Below the pieces are notes generated by a model that saw only the letters and a program-made list of their open reading frames with translations, did no database searches and had not been told where the DNA came from. Below are positions 1-10,990 of a stretch of 64,000 bases of DNA, in pieces; within the stretch, counting starts at the first letter, position 1; every line of letters begins with the position of its first letter. Made by a program: the position numbers and the translations under genes. This DNA is from Staphylococcus rostri (lineage in GTDB: Bacteria; Bacillota; Bacilli; Staphylococcales; Staphylococcaceae). The stretch covers positions 24,550 to 88,549 of the forward strand of contig NZ_PPRF01000040.1 in the NCBI RefSeq assembly GCF_002902145.1, given 5' to 3'.

Positions 1-2
1 GC

Positions 3-461
3 TTAATGTCCGTAGCATACGTCGGCATTGGCTTTATGTATTTTTACGAAACACGTGAAGCAGGGTTACAGTTCATTCTATTCGGTCTGTTAATCGTGTG
101 GTTGACAGATACAGGCGCATACATATTCGGTCGCTCATTTGGTAAACACAAGTTATGGCCAGTCATTAGCCCGAACAAGACGATAGAAGGTTTTATCGGG
201 GGCTTATTATGCAGCTTACTTGTACCATTGTCATTCATGTTCTTTATGCCGTTTCATTATAATATGATTTGGATACTTGTTTTGACGGTCGTATTGAGTG
301 CATTTGGCCAACTTGGTGACTTAGTAGAGTCTGGCTTTAAACGCCATTTCGGTGTTAAAGACTCAGGGCGTTTGTTACCTGGGCACGGCGGTATTTTGGA
401 CCGCTTCGATAGTTTTATGTTCGTCTTACCATTAATGAATATTTTCTTAATTCAAATGTAA
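3..461 (+). CDS. cdsA: Phosphatidate cytidylyltransferase, C-terminal part
   Basis: Makes CDP-diacylglycerol from CTP and phosphatidic acid at the membrane, the precursor used by PgsA, which is encoded further along this window. Only the last 152 or so residues are present; the gene begins before the window edge. The visible part has several hydrophobic membrane segments and ends with the family signature region, in which [17 protein letters not shown] carries the conserved Gly-His-Gly-Gly and the Asp-Arg-x-Asp metal/CTP site. The stop lies 17 bases before dxr, so the two are probably cotranscribed. The identification is secure; the true start cannot be given. Confidence 0.93.
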   Translation, partial: LMSVAYVGIGFMYFYETREAGLQFILFGLLIVWLTDTGAYIFGRSFGKHKLWPVISPNKTIEGFIGGLLCSLLVPLSFMFFMPFHYNMIWILVLTVVLSAFGQLGDLVESGFKRHFGVKDSGRLLPGHGGILDRFDSFMFVLPLMNIFLIQM

Positions 462-478
462 AGTGAAGTGAGCAAGTA

Positions 479-1609
479 ATGAAAAATATAGCAATCTTAG
501 GCGCTTCAGGTTCTATCGGTCAACAAGCCATTGACGTGATCGAACGTCATCCAGAGCATTTTAATTTAGTTGGACTATCAGTAGGTAAGCGCGTAGATGA
601 AGCAATAGATATCGTGTCACGACTTAATCCGGATATTGTATCCGTGCAATATGAGGCTGACATGGCACGTTTTGCAGAATTTGATGTTGAAGTAGTGTGT
701 GGTGCAGAAGGTTTAAAAGCAGTTGCAACAGCGTCACACAATGATCTTGTATTGAACGCATTAGTAGGTAGTGTAGGCTTACCACCGACCATTGCGGCAA
801 TTGAACAAGGCATTGACATTGCGCTGGCTAACAAAGAGACGCTTGTCGTTGCAGGCGAACTGGTTATGGCACATGCGAAAAAACACGGTGTCAACATTTT
901 ACCAGTAGACTCAGAACACGCTGCGATTTTCCAATGTTTGAATGGGGAAGATCACCGTCAAATTAAAAAAATTACGATTACAGCAAGTGGGGGTTCATTT
1001 AGAGACTTGTCACGTGACCAATTGGAATCGGTGACGGTAGAAGACGCTTTGAATCATCCGAACTGGTCGATGGGGCAAAAGATTACAATTGATTCCGCAA
1101 CGATGATGAATAAAGGCTTTGAAGTGATTGAAGCAAAATGGTTGTTCGATTTAGATATTGAACAAATTGAAACAATCCTACATAAGGAAAGCATTATTCA
1201 CTCGATGGTTGAATTTGTCGATACGAGTGTGATGGCACAGTTAGGTACGCCGGATATGCGTATGCCGATACAATATGCATTTACATATCCAAATCGTATT
1301 GAGCACGATGCACCGTCACTCAACCTTGCTGAAGTTGCACAGCTGAATTTTAAAGCGATGGACCTTGATCGATACAGATGTTTAAAATATGCCTATGATG
1401 CATTGAAAATAGGCGGCACCATGCCTGTTGTATTAAATGCTGTTAACGAGGTTGCAGTTGCTAAGTTTTTAAATCGTGAAATTGGCTTTTTAGATATCGA
1501 GCGCTTAATTGAGCGTGAAATGAAGGCACACCAAGTGATTGAACATCCGACACTTGAACAAATTTTAGCCGTTGATAAACAGTATAAATCTAAGGAATAT
1601 GAGGTGTAG
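479..1609 (+). CDS. dxr: 1-deoxy-D-xylulose 5-phosphate reductoisomerase (IspC)
   Basis: NADPH-dependent conversion of DXP to 2-C-methylerythritol 4-phosphate, the first committed step of the MEP isoprenoid pathway. The N-terminal dinucleotide motif LGASGSIG is at residues 7-14. The metal-binding DSEH lies near residue 143, the flexible-loop region TASGGSFR follows near 168, and [14 protein letters not shown] near 193 carries substrate and metal ligands. The length of 376 residues is normal. The gene sits between cdsA and rseP, the usual Firmicute order. Staphylococci are often said to rely on the mevalonate route, so a full-length IspC here is notable: some staphylococcal groups are known to carry the MEP route instead. 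The sequence shows no damage. Confidence 0.95.
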   Translation: MKNIAILGASGSIGQQAIDVIERHPEHFNLVGLSVGKRVDEAIDIVSRLNPDIVSVQYEADMARFAEFDVEVVCGAEGLKAVATASHNDLVLNALVGSVGLPPTIAAIEQGIDIALANKETLVVAGELVMAHAKKHGVNILPVDSEHAAIFQCLNGEDHRQIKKITITASGGSFRDLSRDQLESVTVEDALNHPNWSMGQKITIDSATMMNKGFEVIEAKWLFDLDIEQIETILHKESIIHSMVEFVDTSVMAQLGTPDMRMPIQYAFTYPNRIEHDAPSLNLAEVAQLNFKAMDLDRYRCLKYAYDALKIGGTMPVVLNAVNEVAVAKFLNREIGFLDIERLIEREMKAHQVIEHPTLEQILAVDKQYKSKEYEV

Positions 1610-1615
1610 CGCTCT

Positions 1616-2896
1616 GTGTTTGTAACCATAATTGCATTTATTATTGTTTTTGGTTTACTCGTTTCTGTGCATGAATATGGGCATATGTTTTTTGCGAAAC
1701 GCGCAGGTATTATGTGTCCAGAGTTTGCCATTGGTATGGGACCTAAAATTTTAAGTTTCCGTAAAAATGAAACGCTGTATACCATTCGCTTGTTGCCAGT
1801 AGGTGGGTACGTTCGTATGGCTGGAGATGGCTTGGAAGAATCTCCCGTTCAACCAGGGATGCACATCCGCATTAAGTTAAATGAGCAAGAAGAAATTACG
1901 CATGTGATTTTAGATGATCAACATAAATTCCAACAAATTGAAGCATTAGAAGTGAAGCAAGTGGACTTAGAGGAAGGCATGTATATCGAAGGCGTTGCTG
2001 CATACGATGATGCACGTCACCGCTATCCAGTTGCGCGCAAAGCATTTTTTGTTGAAAATGGTAGCTTAATTCAAATTGCGCCACATGATCGTCAATTTAC
2101 ACATAAGAAACCATTTCAAAAGTTTTTAACATTGTTTGCAGGGCCACTATTTAACTTTATTTTAGCGTTTGTGTTGTTGCTTGGTTTAGCCTATTATCAA
2201 GGTGCACCTACGCCAACAATTGATCAAGTTGGTAAAGGTATGGCGGCTGAACAGATCGGTCTAAAAAAAGGTGACACGATTACTGAAATTAATGGCGATA
2301 AAATCAATCGTTTTAGTGATGTGAAACGTGCGTTACGTGAAACAGGCGGTAAAGAAACCGAGATTAAAGTCTCACGTGACGGTAAAACAATCACGAAAAC
2401 ATTTACGCCTAAAAAAAATGAAGTGAAAGTGACTAAAAATCAAAAACAAACAGATTACCAACTCGGCTTTTTACCTAAGAGAGAGCGCTCATTAGTTGAG
2501 CCACTTGTTTTTGCTGGGGAAGAAACCCTCCGTTTTGGTAAAACCATCTTTGTTGCCGTATCGGCTATGATAGGTAGCATATTTACTGGAGACTTCAGTT
2601 TTGATATGTTGAACGGGCCTGTAGGTATTTATAAAAACGTTGATACAGTCGTAAAAACTGGTATTATTAATTTAATTGTCTGGACGGCAGCCTTAAGTGT
2701 TAACTTAGGAATTATGAACTTATTGCCAATTCCAGCATTAGATGGTGGACGTATATTATTTGTTATTTACGAAGCAATCTTTAAAAAGCCAGCTAATAAA
2801 AAGGCTGAAACAATCATTATTGCAGCGGGTGCTGTATTTGTCATGGTCGTGATGGTATTAGTCACATGGAATGACATTCAAAGGTATTTTTTATAA
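1616..2896 (+). CDS. rseP: Site-2 intramembrane zinc metalloprotease RseP
   Basis: Polytopic membrane protease that cleaves transmembrane substrates after site-1 trimming. The zinc site HEYGH is at residues 19-23 in the first membrane helix. A PDZ domain occupies roughly residues 200-270 ([12 protein letters not shown] region). The conserved C-terminal membrane motif [13 protein letters not shown] supplies the third zinc ligand. The start is GTG, six bases after the dxr stop, with GAGGTG upstream as the ribosome binding site. The 426-residue length fits the family. It lies between dxr and proS as in other staphylococci. Confidence 0.94.
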   Translation: MFVTIIAFIIVFGLLVSVHEYGHMFFAKRAGIMCPEFAIGMGPKILSFRKNETLYTIRLLPVGGYVRMAGDGLEESPVQPGMHIRIKLNEQEEITHVILDDQHKFQQIEALEVKQVDLEEGMYIEGVAAYDDARHRYPVARKAFFVENGSLIQIAPHDRQFTHKKPFQKFLTLFAGPLFNFILAFVLLLGLAYYQGAPTPTIDQVGKGMAAEQIGLKKGDTITEINGDKINRFSDVKRALRETGGKETEIKVSRDGKTITKTFTPKKNEVKVTKNQKQTDYQLGFLPKRERSLVEPLVFAGEETLRFGKTIFVAVSAMIGSIFTGDFSFDMLNGPVGIYKNVDTVVKTGIINLIVWTAALSVNLGIMNLLPIPALDGGRILFVIYEAIFKKPANKKAETIIIAAGAVFVMVVMVLVTWNDIQRYFL

Positions 2897-2923
2897 CGAG
2901 ATAACAAGGAGGCACAAATAAAG

Positions 2924-4627
2924 ATGAAGCAATCGAAAGTCTTTATACCGACATTACGTGAAGTTCCTGCAGAAGCTGAAGCGTTAAGTCATCAATTATT
3001 ATTAAAAGCAGGACTGATTAAACAAAATACAGCAGGGGTATACAGCTATTTACCACTTGCAACACGCGTGATACAAAAAATTTCAGAGGTTATTCGTGAA
3101 GAGATGGAACGCATTGATGCAGTAGAAGTGTTAATGCCTGTATTACAACACGCAGAATTATGGCAAGAGTCAGGACGTTGGGAAGCGTATGGTGCAGAGT
3201 TAATGCGTCTACGCGACCGCAACCAACGTGAATTTGCGCTTGGCCCAACACACGAAGAAGTTGTTACTTCATTGATTCGTGACGAGTTACGTTCATACAA
3301 ACAATTACCATTAACATTGTTCCAAATTCAAACAAAGTTCCGCGATGAGAAACGCCCTCGCTTCGGCTTGCTTCGTGGCCGTGAATTTATTATGAAAGAT
3401 GCGTACTCATTCCATGCTGATGAGGAATCATTAATGAAGACGTACCAAGATATGTACGATGCTTACAAACGTATCTTTAAACGTGTAGGCTTGAATGTAC
3501 GTCCGGTTGTTGCGGATTCAGGTGCAATCGGTGGGAACTATACACATGAATTCCATGCGCTAAGTGCCATCGGGGAAGATACTATCGTGTATAGCGACAA
3601 CAGTGACTATGCGGCGAATATTGAAAAAGCAGAAGTTGTATACGTACCATCTGATGCGGCTAAAGAAGCGCCACAAGCATTGGAAAAAATCGCGACACCA
3701 AACGTGAAGTCTGCGAAAGAATTAGCTGAACTATTAGGCAAGCCACTTGAACAAACAACGAAATCAATGGTGTTCAAAGTAGACGACGCATTTGTCATGG
3801 TCTTAGTACGCGGTCATCACGAAATTAATGACGTGAAGTTAAAAGATTATTTCAACACGGACAATATCACAATGGCGACGGAAGATGAAATCCGTAACTT
3901 ATTAGGTGCAGCGCCTGGTTCTTTAGGTCCTGTAACAGACAGCGAGATTAAAGTATATGCGGATAATTCTGTACAAGATTTAGTGAATATCCCAGTCGGT
4001 GCGAACGAAGACGGTTTCCACTATGTCAATGCAGTTGTTGGTCGTGACTTTGAAGTCGACGGCTATGGTGACTTCCGTTTCATTTTAGAAGGCGAGCCAC
4101 TTGCTGACGGTTCAGGTAATGCGAAGTTTGCTGAAGGTATCGAAGTAGGTCAAGTATTCGTACTTGGTGAAAAGTATTCGAAATCTATGAATGCAACAAT
4201 TTTGAACAATCAAGGTCGCGAACAACACTTAACAATGGGTTGTTACGGTATCGGTGTATCAAGAACGTTGAGCGCAATTATCGAACAACATCATGACGAT
4301 AACGGTATTATTTGGCCAAAATCCGTAACGCCATATGATTTACATTTAATTACGGTTAATCCGAAAAAAGAAGCACAGTTTGAATTGGCTGAGAAGTTAT
4401 ATGCGACACTTCAAGAAAAATACGATGTGTTATATGATGATCGTCAAGAACGTGCTGGTGTTAAGTTCAATGATGCTGACTTAATCGGTCTGCCAATTCG
4501 CATTGTTGTAGGTAAAAATGCTGAAGGCGGTATTGTGGAAGTGAAACGCCGTGATACAGGTGACAGTGAAGAAGTTGCAGTGGATGCATTAGTAGATTAT
4601 ATTGAAGGACTTTATGAGCAAGTCTAA
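2924..4627 (+). CDS. proS: Prolyl-tRNA synthetase, bacterial type
   Basis: Class II aminoacyl-tRNA synthetase charging tRNA-Pro. The 567-residue length is that of the bacterial form with an inserted cis-editing domain between motifs 2 and 3, here roughly residues 225-400. Motif 2 is visible as [18 protein letters not shown] near residue 138, and motif 3 as [15 protein letters not shown] near residue 438. The C-terminal anticodon-binding domain includes [17 protein letters not shown] clear AAGGAGG lies upstream of the ATG. No T-box leader precedes it; the gene follows rseP at 27 bases and is likely in the same operon. Confidence 0.96.
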   Translation: MKQSKVFIPTLREVPAEAEALSHQLLLKAGLIKQNTAGVYSYLPLATRVIQKISEVIREEMERIDAVEVLMPVLQHAELWQESGRWEAYGAELMRLRDRNQREFALGPTHEEVVTSLIRDELRSYKQLPLTLFQIQTKFRDEKRPRFGLLRGREFIMKDAYSFHADEESLMKTYQDMYDAYKRIFKRVGLNVRPVVADSGAIGGNYTHEFHALSAIGEDTIVYSDNSDYAANIEKAEVVYVPSDAAKEAPQALEKIATPNVKSAKELAELLGKPLEQTTKSMVFKVDDAFVMVLVRGHHEINDVKLKDYFNTDNITMATEDEIRNLLGAAPGSLGPVTDSEIKVYADNSVQDLVNIPVGANEDGFHYVNAVVGRDFEVDGYGDFRFILEGEPLADGSGNAKFAEGIEVGQVFVLGEKYSKSMNATILNNQGREQHLTMGCYGIGVSRTLSAIIEQHHDDNGIIWPKSVTPYDLHLITVNPKKEAQFELAEKLYATLQEKYDVLYDDRQERAGVKFNDADLIGLPIRIVVGKNAEGGIVEVKRRDTGDSEEVAVDALVDYIEGLYEQV

Positions 4628-4689
4628 GATATCTAGTGACTTCCTTTGCTATAATAGAATATAATTGTAGAGATAAAATGTGAGTGATG

Positions 4690-4823
4690 TTGGGGTATCG
4701 TTTATCGGTTCTCCAGTGCTTAAATTGATTGTGTCCCAACTCCAAGACATTTGATTCTCTCATCATCCTTACGGGGGTGGGGCAACGAATTCTTTGTTAA
4801 ATTTAAGATTCTGTCCCACTCCT
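4690..4823 (+). repeat. Intergenic structured repeat, copy A (partial, diverged)
   Basis: The proS-polC gap holds a diverged copy of a repeat family found six times in this window. The recognisable part is the 3' hairpin at 4773-4823, where GGGGTGGGGCA pairs with TGTCCCACTCC across a loop of about 28 bases. It may act as a transcription terminator or an RNA structure. A 5' segment near 4712-4740 (CCAGTGC, then ATTGATTGTG) also resembles sequence at 39300-39320 before korA. Copies B, C, D, F and G are longer. Confidence 0.6.
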
Positions 4824-4882
4824 ATTCATATTCTATACATAACGAAATTAGATTTTATTTGATCGATAAGGTGGATTAAAAA

Positions 4883-7800
4883 ATGGACCTACAGAATCAA
4901 GAAAAGTTCAAAATTCTGCTCAAGCAATTGAATATGTTAGATCATTTTGATACGGAAATGATAGAAAATAGTGCGTTAAATCGTGTCGATGTATCTGAGA
5001 AAACGCGTGAATGGACATTTCATATTACGTTACCGCATGTGATGTCTTACGAAGATTATGCGGTTTTTACGCATGCAATGAAGGAGACGTTCAAGGATAT
5101 TGCACAGGTCAACTGGCAAATTCGTGTGCAGTCGACAGCAAATCAAGATGAGCATTTGTTAAAATACTTTGCTGATTGTATTGATCAGACGGCGCTATCT
5201 CCTAAAGTGAAAGGCCAATTGCGTCAGAAGCGTATTATTGTCTCAGGGGATGTTGTCAAAGTACTCGTCCAAAATGATATTGAACGTGATCACTTTGATA
5301 AAGTATGTAATGGTAGCTTAGTTAAAGCGTTGAAACAATGCGGTTTTGATGTTGATAAAGTCGTATTTGAAACGGATATGACAGGTCAAGATGACGATCT
5401 TGCCTCATTAGAAGCGCACATCCAACAAGAAGATGAACAAAGTGCAAGAGAAGCAACAGAGAAAATTGAAAAAATGAAAGAACAACGTGCGCAACAAGAA
5501 GAAAGTGGCGTAACGGTAGATAAATGTCAAATTGGTAAACCGATTCAAGTTGAAAATATCCGCCCAATTTCCGACATTATTGAAGAAGAATTCAAAGTTG
5601 CAATTGAAGGGGTTATTTTTGACATCAATTTGAAAGAGCTGAAGAGTGGTCGTCACATTGTCGAGCTGAAAGTAACGGACTATACAGACTCACTTGTGTT
5701 AAAAATGTTTACGCGTAAAAATAAAGACGATTTGGAACATTTTAAAGCATTGTCAGAAGGTAAATGGGTTCGCGCACAAGGACGTATTGAAGAAGATATG
5801 TACATCCGTGATCTTGTGATGATGATGTCAGATATTGAAGAAGTGAAACATACAGAAAAACAAGATAAAGCGGAAGAAAAACGTGTGGAATTCCATTTGC
5901 ACACAGCGATGAGTCAAATGGACGGTGTGTCTAATATTGGTGATTACGTGGCACAAGCGGCGAAGTGGGGACATGACGCGATTGCTGTAACGGATCACAA
6001 CGTTGTACAAGCATATCCAGATGCTTATGCGGCGGCTAAGAAACATGGTATTAAGATGATTTACGGTATGGAAGGGATGCTCGTGGATGACGGCGTACCA
6101 ATTGCGTATAAGCCGACAGATATCGCTTTAGAATCTGCGACGTATGTGGTATTTGACGTCGAAACAACAGGGCTCTCTAACCAATATGACAAAATCATTG
6201 AGCTTGCGGCTGTCAAAGTGAAGGACGGCGAAATTATTGATAAGTTTGAACGATTCAGTAACCCGCACGAGAAGTTATCTGAGACCATTAAAAACTTAAC
6301 GCATATCAATGACGATATGTTACGTGACGCGCCTGAAATTGAAGAAGTGCTGACAGAATTTAAAGATTGGGTGGGCGATGCGATATTTGTTGCCCACAAT
6401 GCATCATTCGATATGGGCTTTATCGATACAGGGTATGAACGCCTCGGCTTCGGTCCGTCAACGAATGGTGTGATTGATACGCTTGAATTGTCGCGTACGA
6501 TTAACACGAGTTACGGTAAGCATGGTTTGAATTTCTTAGCGAAGAAGTATGGTGTTGAACTTACACAACACCATAGAGCGATTTATGATACAGAAGCGAC
6601 GGCGTATATTTTTGTGAAGATGTTAGCGCAATTGAAAGAGCTGAATGTTCACAATCACAAAGACATCAACCAACAGTTATCTAATGAAGATGCGTACAAA
6701 CGTGCACGTCCTCAACACGTGACGTTAATTGTACAGAACCAAGTAGGATTGAAAAATCTATTTAAGATTGTTAGTCAATCACTCGTGAAATATTTCTACC
6801 GTACACCGCGTATTCCACGTTCGGTATTAGATGAACACCGCGAAGGATTACTGGTCGGAACGGCGTGTGACGAAGGTGAAGTGTTTACAGCGGTCATGCA
6901 GCGTGATCAGTCTGAAGTAGAACGTATCGCGAAGTATTATGACTATATTGAAGTGCAACCACCGGCATTGTACCAAGACTTACTAGACAGAGAATTGATT
7001 CGCGACAATGAAACACTTGTGGAGATATATGAACGTATTTTAGCAGTCGGTAAAACGAACAACATACCTGTGATTGCGACCGGGAATGTGCACTACTTAC
7101 ATGAACATGATGGCATTGCACGTAAAATATTAATTGCGTCACAACCGGGAAATCCACTGAATCGTACAACGTTACCGGAAGCACATTTCCGTACAACGGA
7201 TGAGATGCTCGCAGATTTTCACTTTTTAGGCGAAGAACGTGCGAAAGAACTTGTCGTGACGAATACACGTGCATTGGCGGAACGCATTGAAGAAGTGGTG
7301 CCGATTAAGGATAAGTTGTATACACCGAATATGGAAGGTGCTAACGAAGAAATTCGAGAAATGAGCTATAACAATGCGAAAAAATTGTATGGTGATGACT
7401 TGCCACAAATCGTTATCGATCGTCTGGAAAAAGAACTAGACAGTATTATCGGTAACGGATTCGCCGTTATCTATCTGATTTCACAGCGACTCGTGAAGAA
7501 ATCGTTAGAAGACGGCTATCTCGTAGGGTCACGTGGTTCGGTTGGTTCGAGCTTCGTAGCAACAATGACGGAAATCACAGAAGTTAACTCGTTACCACCA
7601 CACTACATTTGTCCAAAATGTAAGAAAAGCGAATTCTTTAACGATGGGTCTGTCGGTTCAGGATTCGACTTGCCAGACAAGACATGTGAATGTGGTACGC
7701 CGTTAATTAAGGAAGGACAAGATATTCCGTTCGAAACGTTCTTAGGATTTAAAGGGGATAAAGTACCCGATATCGACTTAAACTTCAGTGGGGAATATCA

Positions 7801-9193
7801 ACCACATGCACATAACTACACGAAAGTACTATTCGGTGAAGATTACGTCTTTCGTGCAGGAACGATTGGTACGGTTGCCGAGAAAACAGCGTTTGGATTT
7901 GTTAAAGGCTATCTCAACGACCAAGGCATTCACAAGCGAGGCGCTGAAGTCGACCGTCTTGTGAAAGGCTGTACGGGTGTCAAACGTACAACAGGTCAGC
8001 ACCCGGGTGGTATCATCGTTGTGCCAGACTACATGGATATTTACGATTTCACACCAATTCAATATCCAGCCGACGCGCAAAACTCTGCATGGATGACGAC
8101 ACACTTCGACTTCCATTCGATTCACGACAACGTGTTGAAGCTCGATATTCTCGGACACGATGATCCAACCATGATTCGTATGCTTCAAGACTTATCTGGC
8201 ATCGATCCGAAAACTATTCCAGTCGATGACAAAGAAACAATGGGCATCTTCAGTTCACCTGAAACCTTAGGCGTGACAGAAGATGAGATTCTCGCAAAAA
8301 CCGGAACATTCGGTGTCCCAGAGTTCGGTACTGGTTTCGTACGTCAAATGCTTGAAGACACGAAACCGACGACATTCTCTGAGCTCGTTCAAATCTCAGG
8401 TCTGTCACACGGTACGGACGTATGGTTAGGCAATGCGCAAGACTTAGTACGTAGCGGCACATGTACGCTATCAAGCTGTATCGGTTGTCGTGACGATATC
8501 ATGGTTTATCTGATGTATGCCGGTCTCGAGCCATCACTCGCCTTCAAAATTATGGAGTCCGTACGTAAAGGGAAGGGCTTAACCGAAGACTTTGAACAAG
8601 CCATGCGTGATAACGAAGTCCCAGAATGGTATTTGGATTCATGTAAAAAAATCAAATACATGTTCCCGAAAGCCCATGCCGCAGCCTACGTATTAATGGC
8701 AGTGAGAATTGCATATTTCAAAGTGCATCATCCACTCTATTATTATGCAAGCTACTTTACTGTGCGTGCGTCAGACTTTGACTTATTAACGATGATTAAA
8801 GATAAAGACAGCATCCGTAACACGGTAAAAGATATGTACAGCCGTTATATGGACTTAGGTAAAAAAGAAAAAGACGTATTAACCGTTTTAGAAATTATGA
8901 ACGAAATGGCACATCGTGGTTATAGAATGCAACCTGTGAACCTTGAGAAGAGCCAAGCCTTTGAATTTATTATTGAAGGCGATACCTTAATCCCACCATT
9001 TATAGCAGTACCGGGACTAGGTGAGAACGTAGCAAAACGTATTGTTGAAGCACGTGAAGAAGGCCCATTCTTATCAAAAGAAGACCTCAACAAAAAAGCA
9101 GGTGTATCTGCTAAAATCATTGAGTATCTTGATGAATTAGGTTCATTACCGAATATGCCCGACAAAGCCCAACTCTCAATTTTTGACATGTAG
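4883..9193 (+). CDS. polC: DNA polymerase III alpha subunit, PolC type
   Basis: The replicative polymerase of low-GC Gram-positives. Domains in order are an N-terminal region, an OB-fold (about residues 230-330), a PHP domain starting with HLHTAMSQMDG near 337, and a DEDD 3'-5' proofreading exonuclease inserted in the PHP domain (FDVETTGLS near 423, later HNASFD). The C-family polymerase core follows, with the catalytic region VPDIDLNFSG near 959, preceded by a zinc-finger-like CPKCKK...CECG. The length of 1436 residues is normal. The ATG is preceded by AAGGTGG. It is transcribed after a repeat-containing gap downstream of proS. Confidence 0.97.
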   Translation: MDLQNQEKFKILLKQLNMLDHFDTEMIENSALNRVDVSEKTREWTFHITLPHVMSYEDYAVFTHAMKETFKDIAQVNWQIRVQSTANQDEHLLKYFADCIDQTALSPKVKGQLRQKRIIVSGDVVKVLVQNDIERDHFDKVCNGSLVKALKQCGFDVDKVVFETDMTGQDDDLASLEAHIQQEDEQSAREATEKIEKMKEQRAQQEESGVTVDKCQIGKPIQVENIRPISDIIEEEFKVAIEGVIFDINLKELKSGRHIVELKVTDYTDSLVLKMFTRKNKDDLEHFKALSEGKWVRAQGRIEEDMYIRDLVMMMSDIEEVKHTEKQDKAEEKRVEFHLHTAMSQMDGVSNIGDYVAQAAKWGHDAIAVTDHNVVQAYPDAYAAAKKHGIKMIYGMEGMLVDDGVPIAYKPTDIALESATYVVFDVETTGLSNQYDKIIELAAVKVKDGEIIDKFERFSNPHEKLSETIKNLTHINDDMLRDAPEIEEVLTEFKDWVGDAIFVAHNASFDMGFIDTGYERLGFGPSTNGVIDTLELSRTINTSYGKHGLNFLAKKYGVELTQHHRAIYDTEATAYIFVKMLAQLKELNVHNHKDINQQLSNEDAYKRARPQHVTLIVQNQVGLKNLFKIVSQSLVKYFYRTPRIPRSVLDEHREGLLVGTACDEGEVFTAVMQRDQSEVERIAKYYDYIEVQPPALYQDLLDRELIRDNETLVEIYERILAVGKTNNIPVIATGNVHYLHEHDGIARKILIASQPGNPLNRTTLPEAHFRTTDEMLADFHFLGEERAKELVVTNTRALAERIEEVVPIKDKLYTPNMEGANEEIREMSYNNAKKLYGDDLPQIVIDRLEKELDSIIGNGFAVIYLISQRLVKKSLEDGYLVGSRGSVGSSFVATMTEITEVNSLPPHYICPKCKKSEFFNDGSVGSGFDLPDKTCECGTPLIKEGQDIPFETFLGFKGDKVPDIDLNFSGEYQPHAHNYTKVLFGEDYVFRAGTIGTVAEKTAFGFVKGYLNDQGIHKRGAEVDRLVKGCTGVKRTTGQHPGGIIVVPDYMDIYDFTPIQYPADAQNSAWMTTHFDFHSIHDNVLKLDILGHDDPTMIRMLQDLSGIDPKTIPVDDKETMGIFSSPETLGVTEDEILAKTGTFGVPEFGTGFVRQMLEDTKPTTFSELVQISGLSHGTDVWLGNAQDLVRSGTCTLSSCIGCRDDIMVYLMYAGLEPSLAFKIMESVRKGKGLTEDFEQAMRDNEVPEWYLDSCKKIKYMFPKAHAAAYVLMAVRIAYFKVHHPLYYYASYFTVRASDFDLLTMIKDKDSIRNTVKDMYSRYMDLGKKEKDVLTVLEIMNEMAHRGYRMQPVNLEKSQAFEFIIEGDTLIPPFIAVPGLGENVAKRIVEAREEGPFLSKEDLNKKAGVSAKIIEYLDELGSLPNMPDKAQLSIFDM

Positions 9194-9202
9194 ATTCGCA
9201 TT

Positions 9203-9231
9203 TGTCGTCACGAGGGTTATGTGATATAATA
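9203..9231 (+). promoter_or_regulatory. Promoter for the rimP-nusA-infB operon
   Basis: TTGTCG (9203-9208), a 17-base spacer, then TATAAT (9226-9231) with an upstream TG that makes an extended -10. It lies just after the polC stop and fits sigma-A consensus spacing. Confidence 0.75.
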
Positions 9232-9258
9232 ATGTTGCTTATAAAAAATGGACTCAAG

Positions 9259-9290
9259 CAGAAAGAGTGGGTGTTACCCGCTCTTTTCTG
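9259..9290 (+). promoter_or_regulatory. Leader hairpin upstream of rimP
   Basis: CAGAAAGAG, GGG, a five-base loop, CCC, then CTCTTTTCTG form a long stem in the 5' leader of the rimP-nusA operon, about 30 bases downstream of the promoter. Only a short T stretch (TTTG) follows. It could be a weak attenuator or an RNA-stability element; the sequence does not decide. Confidence 0.55.
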
Positions 9291-9317
9291 TTTGTATGTC
9301 ACTGATAGGGGGCACGT

Positions 9318-9785
9318 ATGAGTAAAATTACAGAACAAGTAGAAGCGTTAATCCAACCTGTCCTTGACGATTTAGGGTATGAATTGGTAGATGTTGAATT
9401 TACAAAAGAAGGACGCGATCATTATTTGCGTATTTCAATTGATAAACCGGGTGGCGTTGATCTCAACGATTGTACGCGTGCATCTGAATACATTAGCGAA
9501 GTGATGGACGAACACGATCCAATCACGCAAGCTTATTATTTAGATGTTGCATCTCCAGGGGCAGAACGACCTATCAAGAAAGAGGAAGATTATCAAAAAG
9601 CAATTGGACAACCCGTTTTCGTATCGTTATATGCACCAATTGAAGGTGACAAAGAATGGTTAGGTACACTATCTGCCGTAACGGATGAGACAATTGATAT
9701 GTCAGTGAAGATTAAAGCGAGAACAAAAGTCATCACAATACCGCGCGATAAAATTGCGAAAGCACGTCATGCGGTCATGCTTTAA
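9318..9785 (+). CDS. rimP: Ribosome maturation factor RimP
   Basis: Cytoplasmic factor needed for maturation of the 30S subunit. The 155-residue protein shows the N-terminal alpha/beta domain (VDVEFTKEGRDHYLRISID) and the family-typical DVASPGAERPIKK near residue 75, followed by an Sm-like C-terminal beta domain. It heads the nusA-infB operon, the conserved bacterial arrangement, with GGGGGCACGT providing the ribosome binding site. No oddities were seen. Confidence 0.93.
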   Translation: MSKITEQVEALIQPVLDDLGYELVDVEFTKEGRDHYLRISIDKPGGVDLNDCTRASEYISEVMDEHDPITQAYYLDVASPGAERPIKKEEDYQKAIGQPVFVSLYAPIEGDKEWLGTLSAVTDETIDMSVKIKARTKVITIPRDKIAKARHAVML

Positions 9786-9806
9786 TGTATGTAAGGAGGA
9801 AGATTC

Positions 9807-10979
9807 GTGAAAAGTAATGAATTATTATTAGCGACTGAGTATTTAGAAAAAGAAAAAAGAATTCCAAGAGAAGTGTTAGTGGATGCCATTGAAGCAGCAT
9901 TAATCACAGCCTATAAAAAGAACTATGAAAGCGCGCGTAACGTCCGCGTTGAATTGAACTTAGACAGCGGTACATTCCACGTTATTGCACGTAAAGAAGT
10001 TGTTGAAGAAGTTTTTGACGACCGTGAAGAGATTGATCTTTCAACAGCATTGGTGAAAAACCCAGCGTATGAAATTGGCGATATTTATGAAGAAGACGTG
10101 ACACCAAAAGATTTCGGTCGTGTGGGTGCACAAGCAGCGAAACAAGCAGTTATGCAACGTTTGAGAGACGCTGAGCGCGAGATTTTATATGAGGAGTTCA
10201 TCGACAAAGAAGATGACATTGTAACAGGTGTTATTGACCGTGTAGATCACCGTTATGTTTACGTAAACCTTGGTAGAACTGAAGCTGTTTTATCAGAAGC
10301 AGAACGTAGCCCGAACGAAACATACTTACCTAACGAACGCATTAAAGTGTATGTGAATAAAGTGGAACAAACGACAAAAGGCCCACAAATCTTCGTATCA
10401 CGTAGTCATCCAGGTTTGTTGAAACGCTTGTTTGAACAAGAAGTACCAGAGATCTTTGAAGGTACAGTTGAAGTGAAATCAGTTGCGCGTGAAGCGGGAG
10501 ATCGCTCAAAAATCAGTGTTTATGCGGAAAATGGCGACATTGATGCAGTCGGCGCATGTGTCGGTGCAAAAGGTGCACGTGTTGAAGCAGTTGTTGAAGA
10601 ATTAGGTGGCGAAAAAATTGACATCGTACAATGGGATGCAGATCCGAAAGTATTTGTACGCAATGCATTGAGCCCATCACAAGTTGTTGACGTTATCGTT
10701 GACGAAGAAAATCAATCAACAACAGTTATCGTACCAGACTATCAATTGTCACTTGCGATTGGTAAACGTGGTCAAAACGCCCGTCTTGCTGCGAAATTAA
10801 CAGGTTGGAAAATCGACATTAAGTCTGAGTCAGATGCCAAAGCATTAGGTCTAGACCAACCACAACCCGTTGTTGCAGAAGCGGATGACGAAGAAGTAGC
10901 TGTTGTCGATGAAGAAGCACTCGTAGATGACGTGAATGAAGACGTGGTTGTGCTTGAGGATGAAATAGAAGAAAAATAG
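9807..10979 (+). CDS. nusA: Transcription termination/antitermination factor NusA
   Basis: RNA polymerase-associated elongation factor that promotes pausing and intrinsic termination. Domains in order are the N-terminal RNAP-binding domain (residues 1-125), an S1 domain (about 135-200, DIVTGVIDRVDHRYVYVNLG), then two KH domains (about 200-345; GACVGAKGARV and AIGKRGQNARLAA carry the GxxG loops). The end is an acidic tail rich in D, E and V, and the Gram-negative C-terminal repeats are absent. The start is GTG behind AAGGAGGAAG. The length of 390 residues is typical of Firmicutes. Confidence 0.96.
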   Translation: MKSNELLLATEYLEKEKRIPREVLVDAIEAALITAYKKNYESARNVRVELNLDSGTFHVIARKEVVEEVFDDREEIDLSTALVKNPAYEIGDIYEEDVTPKDFGRVGAQAAKQAVMQRLRDAEREILYEEFIDKEDDIVTGVIDRVDHRYVYVNLGRTEAVLSEAERSPNETYLPNERIKVYVNKVEQTTKGPQIFVSRSHPGLLKRLFEQEVPEIFEGTVEVKSVAREAGDRSKISVYAENGDIDAVGACVGAKGARVEAVVEELGGEKIDIVQWDADPKVFVRNALSPSQVVDVIVDEENQSTTVIVPDYQLSLAIGKRGQNARLAAKLTGWKIDIKSESDAKALGLDQPQPVVAEADDEEVAVVDEEALVDDVNEDVVVLEDEIEEK

Positions 10980-10990
10980 GGGGGATTTTC

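Noticed and set aside
4628..4882. T-box or other riboswitch around proS/polC
   Set aside because: No T-box sequence or specifier-loop layout; the structure there belongs to the dispersed repeat.
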